Part shown: positions 7,820-17,310 of the stretch, piece by piece
Position numbering within the stretch: the first letter of the stretch is position 1
Layout: the number at the start of each line of letters is the position of its first letter
Source: Allosphingosinicella vermicomposti
Lineage (GTDB): Bacteria > Pseudomonadota > Alphaproteobacteria > Sphingomonadales > Sphingomonadaceae
NCBI RefSeq assembly: GCF_003012815.1
Contig: NZ_PXYJ01000001.1
Span: 124,001 to 188,000 of the forward strand
Direction of reading: 5' to 3'
Length of the DNA stretch: 64,000 nucleotides
Translations under genes and position numbers: made by a program
Notes under the pieces: model-generated
What the model was told of the DNA's origin: nothing
Databases searched by the model: none
What the model saw: only the letters and a program-made list of their open reading frames with translations

Positions 7820-9130
7820 TCAATTGCCCCGCGCGGCGTCCAGCATCTCGCCGATCCGGGTGAACTTTTCGCGCGGTGCGCCTTCCCGGGCGCGGACAGC
7901 TTCGGCCGCTTCGATTTTCTGCCAATCGCGGAATGTGACGAGGTCGACGCCACGCGTGGCGAGCAGCGCGTCGAGGCCCGCGCGCCCCTGCCGCCCGCTA
8001 TCGCCGGGGCCGAGCGCCGCAACGATCTTTTCCGCCACGTCATAGCCGTCGGGCCGGTTGGTGCCGATCGTACCGGTCGGCCCGCGTCGCGCCCAGCCGA
8101 CGCAATAAAGGCGGTCGGCGATCAGGCCGCCTTCATTGGCGAACCGGCCAAGCGCTTCGTCATAAGGAATGCCGGGGATGGCAGGCGTGCGATAACCGAT
8201 GCAGCTGATAATGAGGCTTGCGGGCACGGCATAGGTTTCGCCGGTGCCGGCTGCGCGGCCGGTTTCATCGACGTGCGTGCGCTCAACGATGATGCGCTGG
8301 GCGTGGCCGTCACCCTCGATCGCGACCGGCGCGGCGAAGAAATCGAAATCGATTGTCTTGGCCTTGTCGGGGGCGCCTCCAGCCGCCGCAAAATTACGAA
8401 GGTGCGCGACGGATTTGCGCAAGCCCGGTTCGAGCGCGGCGTCCGCGTCTTCGGGCGGCAGATCGGCGGGATCGACACGAGGCGCGGCGTTGGCGAGGTG
8501 GCCAAGCTCCCCCAATTCCTTCGGCGTCATCGCGATCTGATGCGGGCCGCGGCGGCCGAGGATGTAAATGTTACGGATCGCGGAGCTTTTAAGGGCTTCG
8601 AGCGCGTGGCCGACAATGTCGGAGCCCGCAAATTCGTCTTCCGTCTTCGCCAGGATGCGGGCGACGTCGAGCGCGACATTGCCGTTGCCGATGACGACGG
8701 CGTCCGTGCCGTCAAGCGGTGGATCGAGGGTGGCGAAGTCGGGATGGCCGTTATACCAGCCGACGAACGCCGCCGATCCGATGACGCCGGGAAGATCGCT
8801 CCCCGGAATGTCGAGCGGCCGATCCTGCGGCGCCCCCGTCGCGAGGATGACCGCGTCGTAGAGATTCAAGAGTTCGTCGACCTTGATATCCGTGCCGACG
8901 CTGACATTGCCGGCGAAACGGACATTGTCGGACAAGGCGACCTTTTCATAACGCCGGGACACGGCCTTGATCGATTGATGATCGGGCGCAACGCCGAAGC
9001 GAATAAGGCCGTAGGGGACGGGCAGGCGGTCGATCACGTCGATACGGATGTCGCCGCCGAAAGCGCCCTGCAAAGCCTCGGCACTATAATAGCCCGCCGG
9101 GCCCGAACCGATCACCGCCACATGCCGCAT
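7820..9130 (-). CDS. FprA/adrenodoxin-reductase-type ferredoxin--NADP reductase
   Basis: A 436-residue flavoprotein of the adrenodoxin reductase/FprA family. Motifs in order are GSGPAGYYSAEAL (FAD Rossmann, residues 8-20), PVPYGLIRFGVAPDH (family signature), GNGNVALDVAR (NADP Rossmann), GRRGPHQ (NADPH phosphate contacts) and GWARRGPTGTIGTNRPDG (FAD closing loop). It moves electrons between NADPH and a small ferredoxin in the cytosol. A [2Fe-2S] ferredoxin gene occurs at 24379, a possible but unproven partner. GGGAGACGCAC precedes the ATG. The length is slightly below the usual 450-460. The functional class is secure and the physiological partner is unknown. Confidence 0.88.
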   Translation of the reverse strand: MRHVAVIGSGPAGYYSAEALQGAFGGDIRIDVIDRLPVPYGLIRFGVAPDHQSIKAVSRRYEKVALSDNVRFAGNVSVGTDIKVDELLNLYDAVILATGAPQDRPLDIPGSDLPGVIGSAAFVGWYNGHPDFATLDPPLDGTDAVVIGNGNVALDVARILAKTEDEFAGSDIVGHALEALKSSAIRNIYILGRRGPHQIAMTPKELGELGHLANAAPRVDPADLPPEDADAALEPGLRKSVAHLRNFAAAGGAPDKAKTIDFDFFAAPVAIEGDGHAQRIIVERTHVDETGRAAGTGETYAVPASLIISCIGYRTPAIPGIPYDEALGRFANEGGLIADRLYCVGWARRGPTGTIGTNRPDGYDVAEKIVAALGPGDSGRQGRAGLDALLATRGVDLVTFRDWQKIEAAEAVRAREGAPREKFTRIGEMLDAARGN

Positions 9131-9206
9131 GTGCGTCTCCCGTTATGTCAGGCGATGGTAACCGGACTTAGGCGGCCTTTCCAGTGGCCTGGAATCATCG
9201 GCGTTT

Positions 9207-9291
9207 CGTCATTGCGAGCGGAGCGCGGCAATCCAGACACAGCCTTGGGGCCCATATGGATTGCTTCGTCGCAGGGCTCCTCGCAATGACG
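9207..9291. repeat. 85-bp intergenic palindromic repeat (CGTCATTGCGAG type)
   Basis: Perfect terminal inverted arms CGTCATTGCGAG (9207-9218) and CTCGCAATGACG (9280-9291) enclose a second inverted pair, GCAATCCA (9228-9235) and TGGATTGC (9257-9264). This nested-palindrome design is typical of dispersed intergenic repeats in alphaproteobacteria. It lies between two same-strand genes. Confidence 0.75.
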
Positions 9292-9301
9292 AGGGAAAAT
9301 G

Positions 9302-9628
9302 TCAGGCTTTGCCCGGTGTTTTGTCTTCCAGCAATTGGCCGCCCTTGCCGCGCAAATAGGCTTCGATCTGCCCTGCGAACATGCCGAGCATGCCGGGCAA
9401 GACGAGTTCGACGTGCACCTTCTTGTCCTCGACATCGATGCGGGTCGTGACCGTCTGCCCCATCGCGGTGACGGCAAGATGCATGCTGTCGCCTTCCCAA
9501 TGATGGCGCACATCCGCCGCGCCGCCGGGGATATGGCTGGACAGCTTCCCGACGCCGCCCTCCATGCGCCGCCGCGCTTCCTGTGTGCCGAGCGAATGAG
9601 GGAGGTCGATGACGAGAGGCCGGGTCAT
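9302..9628 (-). CDS. Polyhydroxyalkanoic acid system family protein
   Basis: A 108-residue protein beginning MTRPLVIDLPHSLGTQEARRR. The IPHSLG..EA..R opening followed by a DVRHHWEGDSMHLAV strand pattern and a VELVLPGMLGMFAGQIE segment matches the small family annotated as polyhydroxyalkanoic acid system proteins, found near PHA genes in some bacteria. Its molecular role is poorly understood. No phaC or phasin gene is near it here, so a link to PHA granules rests on family membership only. Confidence 0.75.
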   Translation of the reverse strand: MTRPLVIDLPHSLGTQEARRRMEGGVGKLSSHIPGGAADVRHHWEGDSMHLAVTAMGQTVTTRIDVEDKKVHVELVLPGMLGMFAGQIEAYLRGKGGQLLEDKTPGKA

Positions 9629-9671
9629 GGGACGAGCCTAGCGGCTTTCCGGCCCGCCCCGCAAGCCGCCC

Positions 9672-10385
9672 TTAGACCTGAGTGAAACGATTGCAGCTAT
9701 AGGGCTGGATCTTGCCGCCGTTGCGGATGAGCTGGTTGGCGCGCTGGCGGACGTTGAAGGCCATGATCGACTTGATTTCGGTATCGCCGAGCCAGTTATC
9801 GAAGAAGACCGGCTGATAATCGTAGACGACTTCGGCAACCATGACCGCGCTGCCGCCCGGCGCCTGGATCTGGCGGTCAGCGGGCCCCATGCCCGTAATG
9901 GTCTGCTTTTCCCAATGGCTGGGGGCGGCGCTCTGGTTGGTACGGTTTTCGGCGAGCACTTCGGTGCCGTCGATGATGGCCGTGCCTGCCTTCGACATGG
10001 GACGGCCATCGGACGAATTGACGTTCTTCTGCCCAATGCAGCGTTGCCAGCGTATCCACTGCTTGGTGCCATCATCGCTCGTTTCCAGGCTGGACAGGAT
10101 AATCCGGCCATGCTCGGTGAAGCCGATCGAACTGCCAGATGTCCGGGCACCGACGAAAAGCTCGACGACGTCGGATTCATCGATCGAATCCCGGACGCGG
10201 GAGGCATTGTCCGCGGTCATCATCGAAATGTTGCTGACCCGAAGATGAGACATGACGAGGTTTGCGACTTCGATGCCCGTAAGGCTCGCCATCAGCAAAA
10301 TGGGCAAAGCCATGGCGAATTCGATATAGGCGACGCCGCGATTGGACTTGCAAAGGCGGCGCAGCATCAGGACTGGGGCAAACAT
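9672..10385 (-). CDS. TadE/TadG-like pilus-assembly protein
   Basis: A 237-residue protein with a short basic N-terminus, then NRGVAYIEFAMALPILLMAS. This is the pseudopilin-like TadE motif (G..A.IEFA...P) with one membrane helix at about residues 18-42 and a periplasmic remainder. TadE/TadF/TadG proteins are minor pseudopilins of Flp/Tad pili, processed by TadV and placed in the periplasm. It overlaps the next upstream gene by 19 bases. No tadA/B/C or cpaB gene is in the window, so this may be a detached minor-pilin cluster. Confidence 0.82.
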   Translation of the reverse strand: MFAPVLMLRRLCKSNRGVAYIEFAMALPILLMASLTGIEVANLVMSHLRVSNISMMTADNASRVRDSIDESDVVELFVGARTSGSSIGFTEHGRIILSSLETSDDGTKQWIRWQRCIGQKNVNSSDGRPMSKAGTAIIDGTEVLAENRTNQSAAPSHWEKQTITGMGPADRQIQAPGGSAVMVAEVVYDYQPVFFDNWLGDTEIKSIMAFNVRQRANQLIRNGGKIQPYSCNRFTQV

Positions 10386-10969
10386 ATTTCCTCCGCCTGA
10401 GGGGCGCTGCGCGATGCGAAAGGCTGGTTGCGAAGCGGGGTGGACGAGGAGACGGTGATCTTGTCCTGCATCCCGAACCAGCTGCCGACAGGAACCAGAC
10501 GATCATAGGTCAGCACGATTTCGTAATCGACGATATCGTCACTGCCGCCAAGGCCGCCCTTGCCACGATCGGTATCGTAGGTTTTGTTGCCATTGACGTC
10601 GCGGAAGCAGTCGCCGGGATTATATTGGCCTACAGGATCGATATCCTGCGTAATCACTTCCGGCTTTCTGACGCCGGCAAAGTCGTAATAGCTTTTCTTG
10701 TGAATCTGGATCGCGCCGTCGTCGCTAAAATGTTGCAACCGGCTTTTGACATGATCGTCAATGTCTTGGCCTGTCTTGTTGCCGACCGTGGCAAGGCGCG
10801 CGGCTTCAAACAAAGTGCCTTGAACGGCGGAGCGCACATAGACCTGATAGGTAAGATCCAAAAGGCCCAGGATGAGGATGCACAGGGGTGCCAGCACCAT
10901 CGCGAATTCGACGGCGGTCGCCCCCTGTTCATCGCCCGCAAGGCGGCGGATGATCGTCCGCCCTGCCAT
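10367..10969 (-). CDS. TadE-like pilus-assembly protein
   Basis: A 200-residue minor pseudopilin. GDEQGATAVEFAMVLAPLCI carries the same G/E motif as its neighbour (G.TAVEFA), followed by one hydrophobic helix and a polar periplasmic part with a Cys pair (DCFRD and EEICLP). The start abuts the stop of the VWA-domain gene upstream, so the three pilus genes form one operon transcribed leftward. The function within the pilus is assigned by family only. Confidence 0.84.
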   Translation of the reverse strand: MAGRTIIRRLAGDEQGATAVEFAMVLAPLCILILGLLDLTYQVYVRSAVQGTLFEAARLATVGNKTGQDIDDHVKSRLQHFSDDGAIQIHKKSYYDFAGVRKPEVITQDIDPVGQYNPGDCFRDVNGNKTYDTDRGKGGLGGSDDIVDYEIVLTYDRLVPVGSWFGMQDKITVSSSTPLRNQPFASRSAPQAEEICLPQS

Positions 10970-12750
10970 TAGAGGCTGAGCCTCAACGAGCCGATATTCT
11001 TGCCGATCTCCGTAAATTTGGCGATCAGTTCGTCACGGTTGTTCGAGCGGAAGGCCTGGGACTCGCTGCTCGCGCAGAATTTGAGGGAGTCGGTAAGGCC
11101 GGTGCCGAAAGCAACCACCCAGAGCGACACATTCTTTGCCTTTGCGGCATCGCAGGCCATGCGGAACCTTTTGTCGTGGCGGACGGTGAGGCTGTCGCCG
11201 CTATTGCCACGGACGCGGTGATCGCGGTTTTCGATGCCGTGGAAGGTATAGAAGGAATCATTGGTCACGAGCTCGCCGTCGGTCATGTAGATGATGTGGC
11301 GCGATACCGGCATGCTGTTGTAATTATCGGGATTGTCCGATGCGAAGATGCCGCCGCTGGAAATCAGGCGCGCGCCCCAGATCATCCCGATGTCGTGATA
11401 GGTGTTGCCGTGCGCAACAAGCGCGTTGACATAATTTTGCATGTCCGACTTGGACCATTTTTGCAGGCGTTTAGCCTTTGCCGGGCAAGCTACGCTTTCG
11501 CCGCCATTATATCCATAAGGATAGCCGTCCGTATTGCTTTCCATATTATAGATGATTTCGGGCCAATAGGGCCGCCACGTTGAGGCTTCATCCTGCGGGA
11601 CGAGATCGATGTTGAGGTCAAGCGCGCCTGCGGGAACGGGGCGGACCGGGGTCGATGACGCAATGGTGGTGACCGTATCGCGTTCCTCGATACAGCCCTT
11701 CCACGTCGAATGTTGCCACTCGCTCGGTTGGTTGGAATCCATGTGCGGCGTCGGAATTCCGCCAGCGGTGCTGACATAGGCGCGCACGTCCTGGTTGACG
11801 ATGCCGTAGCGCCACTGCTTGTTGCCGTCATTGTCGGTCTTTACCCGCTCATCCTGACTATTGGCAAAGGTGGACGCGATCAACCAGCAGTCACGCTGGG
11901 CCCCGCCGCTCCGCGCCCAAACCGTCTCGGTCAGCGTTGCCGGATAACCGGTTTCCGGATCGCGAAGCCGCTGCTGGCCGTGGCAGATGCCGCGCGTCGT
12001 GTTGCCCTGCCTTGTGACGGTAGAGGTCCGATAAATCGGCCGGCGGGAATGATAATACCAATTGTCCGCGATATATTTCTGGCCAGCGGGCTCCATCTCC
12101 TTGACGATATGCCCGACGCTGACATTGCTCGAATAAGGCACGATCCCGTAGCGAAGCCGCATGCCATTGGCCTCAAGCTGGGTCTGGATCGGCTCCAATT
12201 CCGTATAAAGCGCCATTACCGCATCGCGCAGGGCGGCGATGCGCGATCCCGCCATGGAGCCGGTGGTGTCGAGCACCAGGATGATGTCGGTGTTGACGAA
12301 ATTCTGCGAGGCTTCGCACGACACCTCGAGCGGCAAGGTGGAGAAGCCGAAAATCTTCATGATCGACGTCGGAATCCGCGTCTCGACATCGATATGGACG
12401 GTGCCCTGGGCGGGCTTGGTGACGACGGGAGTGAAGGCGAGCGTGCCGTAGGTTTCCTGCGGGAAGTTGAAGTTGATGAACTTCTTGGCTTCCTTGACGA
12501 CATCGTCGGTCAGCGTGTCGTTCTGCATGACGCGGCGGGCGGCGAGGGAGGCGGAGTCGCAGGCGCTCTGGAGGCGGTTCTTGGCCATGTAAGCGCGCGA
12601 GAGGTCGACGCCGGAACCAACCATGGCCGTGAGCGGGATAAAGGCCGCGCCCACGATGGCGAGGGTGTTCCCTCGCGTGTCGCGCATGAGACGCGACAGG
12701 AAGGTGGTTCGCTTGTTATCGCGAGCGTTGCAAATTGCGCGTTTGTTCAT
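10969..12750 (-). CDS. TadG-like pilus-assembly protein with von Willebrand factor A domain
   Basis: A 593-residue protein. The N-terminus has a TadG-type helix (RDTRGNTLAIVGAAFIP, about 24-40) anchoring it in the inner membrane, followed by SRAYMAKNRLQSACDSASLA, a classic TadG segment. From about residue 150 there is a VWA domain whose metal site DTTGSMAGS is intact (DxSxS-like). Very aromatic and polar insertions follow, with several Cys. It probably helps anchor or scaffold the Flp/Tad pilus in the periplasm. First gene of the three-gene operon; the gap upstream contains no other gene and a small dyad of ACATGT. Confidence 0.86.
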   Translation of the reverse strand: MNKRAICNARDNKRTTFLSRLMRDTRGNTLAIVGAAFIPLTAMVGSGVDLSRAYMAKNRLQSACDSASLAARRVMQNDTLTDDVVKEAKKFINFNFPQETYGTLAFTPVVTKPAQGTVHIDVETRIPTSIMKIFGFSTLPLEVSCEASQNFVNTDIILVLDTTGSMAGSRIAALRDAVMALYTELEPIQTQLEANGMRLRYGIVPYSSNVSVGHIVKEMEPAGQKYIADNWYYHSRRPIYRTSTVTRQGNTTRGICHGQQRLRDPETGYPATLTETVWARSGGAQRDCWLIASTFANSQDERVKTDNDGNKQWRYGIVNQDVRAYVSTAGGIPTPHMDSNQPSEWQHSTWKGCIEERDTVTTIASSTPVRPVPAGALDLNIDLVPQDEASTWRPYWPEIIYNMESNTDGYPYGYNGGESVACPAKAKRLQKWSKSDMQNYVNALVAHGNTYHDIGMIWGARLISSGGIFASDNPDNYNSMPVSRHIIYMTDGELVTNDSFYTFHGIENRDHRVRGNSGDSLTVRHDKRFRMACDAAKAKNVSLWVVAFGTGLTDSLKFCASSESQAFRSNNRDELIAKFTEIGKNIGSLRLSL

Positions 12751-12884
12751 TTGTTACATGTCCTGCCCACACATGTCGGATCATGCGTCATGCACCATTC
12801 TTCCTAATCCTTGCTGAAAGAAGATGGTTAACGGTGATTTTTTGGCGGGAAAAGGCGCTGGATGCGGATGCGCAACGATTGGCG

Positions 12885-13361
12885 TTAACCAATCATCCTT
12901 CGGAAATTGGACGCGGTCTGATCCGGATTGACGCCGTTGCGGAGCGCCACGAACAAAGTGTCGTCGCCCGCAAGCGTGCCCGCGATTTCATCGGGCTGAA
13001 CCTGATCGAGCGCGTGGCCCACGATATGGGCGGAGCCGGGCGGCGTCTTGAGGACCAGCAATTGGCCCGCCGGTTCGACCGAGAGCACCCATTCGGCGAA
13101 GATCCGTTCGAGCCGGCCGGGCGGCGGCGCGGCGGGTGTGTCGCCGGGGAGTGCGTAGCGAAGCGTGCCGCCTTGTCGCACCTTGATCGCGCCGAGATGG
13201 TCTAGGTCGCGGGATACGGTGGCCTGGGTGACGGCGAGGCCCATCTGAGCGAGACGTTCGGTCACTTCCTCCTGGCTCGAGACGATATTGCCGCCGATGA
13301 TTTCGGCGATGACGCGCAGGCGCCGGGCGCGGGCGGTGCCGCCTGGCGTAACGTCGTTCAT
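12885..13361 (-). CDS. argR: Arginine repressor ArgR
   Basis: A 158-residue ArgR. The N-terminal winged helix includes ARRLRVIAEIIGGNIVSSQEE and the recognition helix VTQATVSRDLDHLGAIKV (T.aTvSRDL signature). The C-terminal oligomerisation and arginine-binding domain contains GSAHIVGHALD and AGDDTLFVAL (GdDT is the arginine contact motif). As a hexamer with L-arginine it should repress the arg operon. It is the last gene of that operon: its ATG overlaps the argF stop (ATGA), so it is translated with the genes it controls and is autoregulated through the ARG boxes at 17274-17306. The same frame stays open upstream inside argF, which must not be read as a longer protein. Confidence 0.93.
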   Translation of the reverse strand: MNDVTPGGTARARRLRVIAEIIGGNIVSSQEEVTERLAQMGLAVTQATVSRDLDHLGAIKVRQGGTLRYALPGDTPAAPPPGRLERIFAEWVLSVEPAGQLLVLKTPPGSAHIVGHALDQVQPDEIAGTLAGDDTLFVALRNGVNPDQTASNFRRMIG

Positions 13362-14242
13362 CGCCCCTGCCCCATGATCCACGCCATGGCGCCGCGCGCC
13401 GTGTGCATCCGGTTTTCCGCCTGGCGCCAGACGGCGCTGCGCGAACTGTCCATGACGCCCGCCGACACTTCCTGTCCGCGAATGGCAGGCAGGCAATGGA
13501 GGAAGTAAGCATCGGCGGAGCGGGCCATCAGGGCCTCGTCGACCTGATAGGCGGCAAAGGCGCGCTGGCGCTCGGCGGCTTCGCCATCCTGGCCCATCGA
13601 AACCCAGACATCGGTATAAACGATCTGCGCGCCCTCGACCGCTTCGACCGGATCGACGACCTGCCGGACAGTGCCCAGACGGGCCAGTTCGGCAGCGGAG
13701 AAGCCGTAGCCTTCGGGGCTGGCGAGAGTGAGTTTGGCACCCATTAGCGCGCAGCCTTCGGCGAGCGAGCGGGCGACGTTGTTGGCGTCCCCGACATAAG
13801 CGATCTTCGCGCCTTCCAGCCGTCCGAGCAGCTGGCGGATGGTGAGGAGATCGGCCAGGCCCTGAAGCGGGTGATCGGTGTCCGAGAGCATGTTGAGCAC
13901 GGGCGTGTCGGTCGCCGCTGCCATGCCGCTCAGCAAGCGGTGATCGTTGACGCGCGCGGCGATGATGGCGTGATAGCAAGCGAGGGTGCGGGCGACGTCC
14001 TCGACACTTTCGCGTGTGCCGGGGCCGAGCTCATCCTTCTGGATATAGATGGGGTGGCCGCCAAGTTGCACGGCGGCCATCTCCATCGAATTGCGGGTCC
14101 GCGCCGAAGGTTTCTGGAAGAAGAGCGCGACGCCCTTTCCGGACAAGGGCTTTCCCGCATCGCCTTCGGAAAGGGCGAGGATCGCTTCGATGTCGGCGCG
14201 GGTGAGATCCGCGAGGCTGAGGAGGTCGGGGCGGTTCACCAA
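13358..14242 (-). CDS. argF: Ornithine carbamoyltransferase
   Basis: Converts ornithine and carbamoyl phosphate to citrulline in the cytosol. The carbamoyl-phosphate loop is SARTRNSME (Ala in place of the common Thr of STRTR). The other signatures are HPLQGLADLLT (HPxQ motif), DVWVSMG (ornithine site) and HCLPA (catalytic Cys). At 294 residues it is a little short of the usual 305-310 but complete. It overlaps argB by seven bases and argR by four, so translation is coupled through the operon. Confidence 0.94.
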   Translation of the reverse strand: MVNRPDLLSLADLTRADIEAILALSEGDAGKPLSGKGVALFFQKPSARTRNSMEMAAVQLGGHPIYIQKDELGPGTRESVEDVARTLACYHAIIAARVNDHRLLSGMAAATDTPVLNMLSDTDHPLQGLADLLTIRQLLGRLEGAKIAYVGDANNVARSLAEGCALMGAKLTLASPEGYGFSAAELARLGTVRQVVDPVEAVEGAQIVYTDVWVSMGQDGEAAERQRAFAAYQVDEALMARSADAYFLHCLPAIRGQEVSAGVMDSSRSAVWRQAENRMHTARGAMAWIMGQGR

Positions 14243-15102
14243 TTCTTCTCCCTCTTCACCATCGTACCGATGCCCGCATCGGTCAGCAATTCGATCAACA
14301 GCGCATGGGCGACGCGGCCGTCGATGATGTGGGCGGTGTCGACGCCGCCATCGACAGCTTCGGCGCAGGCGCGGAGCTTGGGGATCATACCGCCCTGCAC
14401 ACTGCCGCTTTCGATCCGCGCGTTGAGCTCGCTCGACGTGAGGCGCGGGACGAGGGTGTCGGGATTGTCCTTGTCCTCAAGCAGGCCGGGCGCCGCGGTC
14501 AGATAGACGATCTTTTCCGCGCCCATGGCGACGGCGATGGCGCGGGCGGCCTCGTCGGCATTGACGTTGTAGGGTTGGCCGTTTTCGTCCGCGCCGATGG
14601 TCGACACGACCGGTGTCAGGCCTTCATCGAGAAGGCGGTGAAGCACGGACGGGCGGACGTGGCTGACATCGCCGACGAACCCCAGGGAGCTGTCGCGCGG
14701 CGTGACCGTCAGCAATCCGGCATCCTCACCCGAGACGCCGACCGCAACCGGCTCCTCGCGTGTTTCGCCGTTGATGGTGGCGACGAGATCGCGGTTGATC
14801 TTGCCGACCAGCACCATGCGGACGAGCTCCAGCGTCTCGGCATCGGTGACGCGCAGGCCATCGCGAAATTCCGGCTCCTTGCCGACGCGGCGCATCATCG
14901 CGTCCACCTGCGGTCCGCCGCCGTGGACGAGCACACAGCGCACGCCGACGCTGCGGAGAAGCAGGACGTCTTGCGCAAGGGCGCGGTCCAATTCCTTGTC
15001 GATGGCGGCGCCGCCAAGTTTCACCACCACCGATTTTCCGGCGAAGCGCTGGATATAAGGCAGGGCCTGAACCAGGATGTTTGCGGTTTGAACTGGCGTC
15101 AT
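14236..15102 (-). CDS. argB: Acetylglutamate kinase
   Basis: Phosphorylates N-acetylglutamate, the committed step of arginine synthesis. A 288-residue amino-acid-kinase fold: [10 protein letters not shown] (ATP phosphate loop), [13 protein letters not shown] (substrate loop), [17 protein letters not shown] (substrate and metal residues) and the C-terminal [10 protein letters not shown] motif. An N-terminal helix precedes the kinase domain, as in hexameric arginine-sensitive forms, so feedback inhibition by arginine is likely but inferred. It overlaps argJ by four bases. Confidence 0.94.
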   Translation of the reverse strand: MTPVQTANILVQALPYIQRFAGKSVVVKLGGAAIDKELDRALAQDVLLLRSVGVRCVLVHGGGPQVDAMMRRVGKEPEFRDGLRVTDAETLELVRMVLVGKINRDLVATINGETREEPVAVGVSGEDAGLLTVTPRDSSLGFVGDVSHVRPSVLHRLLDEGLTPVVSTIGADENGQPYNVNADEAARAIAVAMGAEKIVYLTAAPGLLEDKDNPDTLVPRLTSSELNARIESGSVQGGMIPKLRACAEAVDGGVDTAHIIDGRVAHALLIELLTDAGIGTMVKREKNW

Positions 15103-16259
15103 GACGTCTGGCTATTCTCTTTGATGTAACCCGGGCCAAGATCGATGCCGATCGTGCGGGCGGAGCCGCTTCCGACGCCGAGGCCGACTTCGATCAGAAT
15201 GTCCCGGCCCTGCATATGTTTCGCCACGGCAGCCTTGTCGTGATCGATTTCCACGCCGCCCTGCGCCACACGGATGCCGCCATAAGCGACGCTGCAGCCT
15301 TCCATGCTGAACGTGACGCCCGCCGATCCCGCCGCGCCGAGCAGGCGGCCCCAATAAGGATCGCTGCCATACCAGCTGCATTTGACGAGGTTGTTTTCGG
15401 CAATGGACTTGGCGGCGATCCGCGCTTCCTCATCGCTCGCCGCGACGGTTACCCTGAGCGTGACGATCTTGGTCATGCCCTCCGCATCGGCGGCCATCAT
15501 GAGGGTGAGCTGCATGCAGGCCGTTTCGAGCGCCTTCGCGAATTCCTCCATGTCGGGACGGCCCTTCTTGCCCGATGCGAGCAGGATCACCGTGTCGTTG
15601 GTGGAGGTCGCGCCGTCGACGTTCAGCGTGTTGAAGGTGGCGTCCACGGCCTGCTTCAGCAGCGCCTGCAATTCGGCCTGGTCGACATCGGCGTCGGTCG
15701 TCAGGAAGGCGAGCATCGTCGCCATGTTGGGCGCGATCATGCCGCAGCCCTTGGCCATGCCGCCAAGCGTGAAGGTGGAGCCTTTCACCACCACTTCCTT
15801 GGGCTGGGTGTCGGTGGTGAGGATGCCCTTCGCCGCTTCGGTCGCGCCGCCGGGCGACAGGCCTGCCGCGAGCTTCGGGACGGCCACGAGGATCGTGTCG
15901 ATCGGCAGCGGGATGCCGATAAGGCCGGTCGAACAGACGAGCACATCCCGGGCATTGCAGCCCACCGCCTGCGCCGCCGCGGCGCACATCGCCTCCGCGT
16001 CCGCGCGGCCGGGTTCGCCGGTGCCCGCGTTGGCATTGCCCGAATTGACGATGATCGCCGCGCAGCGCCCGCCATTGGCCTCAAGCCGCGCGCGGCTCGC
16101 CACGACCGGAGGGGCGACGAACTTGTTCTGGGTGAAGACGGCGGCGGCAGTGACGGGCTGGCCGTCGGCCGTGGCGACCAGCGCCATGTCGTGCTTTGCG
16201 GCCTTGATGCCGGCATGAAGACCGGAGGCGACGAAACCTATAGCGGCGGTTACGCTCAT
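15099..16259 (-). CDS. argJ: Bifunctional ornithine acetyltransferase/N-acetylglutamate synthase
   Basis: ArgJ recycles the acetyl group from N-acetylornithine to glutamate and in many bacteria also makes acetylglutamate from acetyl-CoA. The 386-residue precursor should self-cleave before Thr181 ([10 protein letters not shown]), the conserved nucleophile that becomes the N-terminus of the beta chain. The motifs [10 protein letters not shown] and GGMAKGCGM are present. The start at 16259 overlaps the argC stop by four bases; a longer open frame upstream is inside argC. No argA or argE is seen in the window, which fits the cyclic pathway. Confidence 0.93.
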   Translation of the reverse strand: MSVTAAIGFVASGLHAGIKAAKHDMALVATADGQPVTAAAVFTQNKFVAPPVVASRARLEANGGRCAAIIVNSGNANAGTGEPGRADAEAMCAAAAQAVGCNARDVLVCSTGLIGIPLPIDTILVAVPKLAAGLSPGGATEAAKGILTTDTQPKEVVVKGSTFTLGGMAKGCGMIAPNMATMLAFLTTDADVDQAELQALLKQAVDATFNTLNVDGATSTNDTVILLASGKKGRPDMEEFAKALETACMQLTLMMAADAEGMTKIVTLRVTVAASDEEARIAAKSIAENNLVKCSWYGSDPYWGRLLGAAGSAGVTFSMEGCSVAYGGIRVAQGGVEIDHDKAAVAKHMQGRDILIEVGLGVGSGSARTIGIDLGPGYIKENSQTS

Positions 16260-17272
16260 GGAAATACTCCTACGCAGGGTAAGCCTTCGGTCTCGTCGAG
16301 ACCCAGCATCAGGTTCGCGCACTGGATCATCTGGCCGGCGGCGCCCTTCACCAGATTGTCTAGGGCGGCGATGGCGACGACGCGGCGGGTGCGCGGATCG
16401 TAGCGGGCGGTGAGGTGGACGGCGTTTGACCCGAGCGTCCATTTGGTCGCGGGAAGCGCGTCCGACACATGAATGAAGGGCTCATCCGCATAAGCGGCCT
16501 TCAGCGCTTCGAGCGGCGCGTTCGCATCCATCTCCCGCGGGGCGGTGCCGTAGCATGTGGCGAGGATGCCGCGGTTCATGGGGACAAGGTGGGGGGTGAA
16601 CAGCACCTCGCCGCCCGTGCCCATTTCCATTTCCGCCGTGTGGCGATGGTTGAGGAGGCCGTAGGCCGCGAAATTTTCGTCCACGGCGCAGAAATGAGTG
16701 TCTGCCTTCGCGGCGCGCCCGGCGCCCGTCACGCCGGAGGCCGCGTCAACGATGATGCCGGTCTTTTCGATCAGGCCCGCATCGACCAGCGGTTTCAGGG
16801 CCAGGATCGCGGACGTCGGATAGCAGCCGGGCGCGGCGACGAGCCTGGCCCCCCTGATCCGGTCGCGCGCGATTTCGGGGAGGCCGTAGACGAACTGGGC
16901 GAGCAGGTCCGGCTCCTGGTGCGCTTCGCCGTACCAGCGTTCGAACGTCGCGGCATCGTCGAGCCGGAAATCGGCGCCGAGATCCACGAAAGCGACGCCG
17001 CTCCTCACCACGTCGGCGGCCATTTTCTGCGATTCCCCGTGCGGCATGCAGGCGAAAAGCAGATCGACCTGTTTCAAATGCGCGGGATCGAACCGCTCAA
17101 ACCGCGCATCAGGATAAGCGAGCGCGAGATGGGGATGAACCGAGGCGAGGGTCTCACCCGCCTGGCTATCGCCGAAGAAAAGAACGGGCGTGAAGGCTCC
17201 ATGCGCGGCGCAGAGCCGCAACAGCTCCCCGCCCGCATAACCCGATGCGCCCAATATGCCGACTTTGATCAT
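16256..17272 (-). CDS. argC: N-acetyl-gamma-glutamyl-phosphate reductase
   Basis: The NADPH-dependent reductase of the third arginine step. [16 protein letters not shown] is the nucleotide-binding loop, APGCYPTSA holds the catalytic Cys150, and HRHTAEME has the active-site His. I chose ATG 17272 (338 residues, beginning MIKVG). An ATG at 17293 adds seven residues (MNVHIMQ) that are written entirely by the ARG-box palindromes, so the longer form would put the operator inside the gene. There is no clear Shine-Dalgarno before 17272. First gene of the argCJBFR operon. Confidence 0.9.
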   Translation of the reverse strand: MIKVGILGASGYAGGELLRLCAAHGAFTPVLFFGDSQAGETLASVHPHLALAYPDARFERFDPAHLKQVDLLFACMPHGESQKMAADVVRSGVAFVDLGADFRLDDAATFERWYGEAHQEPDLLAQFVYGLPEIARDRIRGARLVAAPGCYPTSAILALKPLVDAGLIEKTGIIVDAASGVTGAGRAAKADTHFCAVDENFAAYGLLNHRHTAEMEMGTGGEVLFTPHLVPMNRGILATCYGTAPREMDANAPLEALKAAYADEPFIHVSDALPATKWTLGSNAVHLTARYDPRTRRVVAIAALDNLVKGAAGQMIQCANLMLGLDETEGLPCVGVFP

Positions 17273-17273
17273 C

Positions 17274-17306
17274 TGCATAATATGCACATTCATGCATAAT
17301 TATGCA
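17274..17306 (-). promoter_or_regulatory. Tandem ARG boxes (ArgR operator)
   Basis: Two palindromes, TGCATAATATGCA (17274-17286) and TGCATAATTATGCA (17293-17306), are centred about 20 bases apart, roughly two helical turns. This is the spacing and AT-rich dyad form of paired ARG boxes bound by an ArgR hexamer. They sit immediately before argC, and the operon encodes its own ArgR. Confidence 0.75.
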
Positions 17307-17310
17307 AGAG

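Noticed and set aside
12885-13979. A 364-codon continuous frame covering argR and part of argF
   Set aside because: The upstream part is an out-of-frame reading of argF; argR starts at 13361 with an ATGA overlap and full ArgR length.
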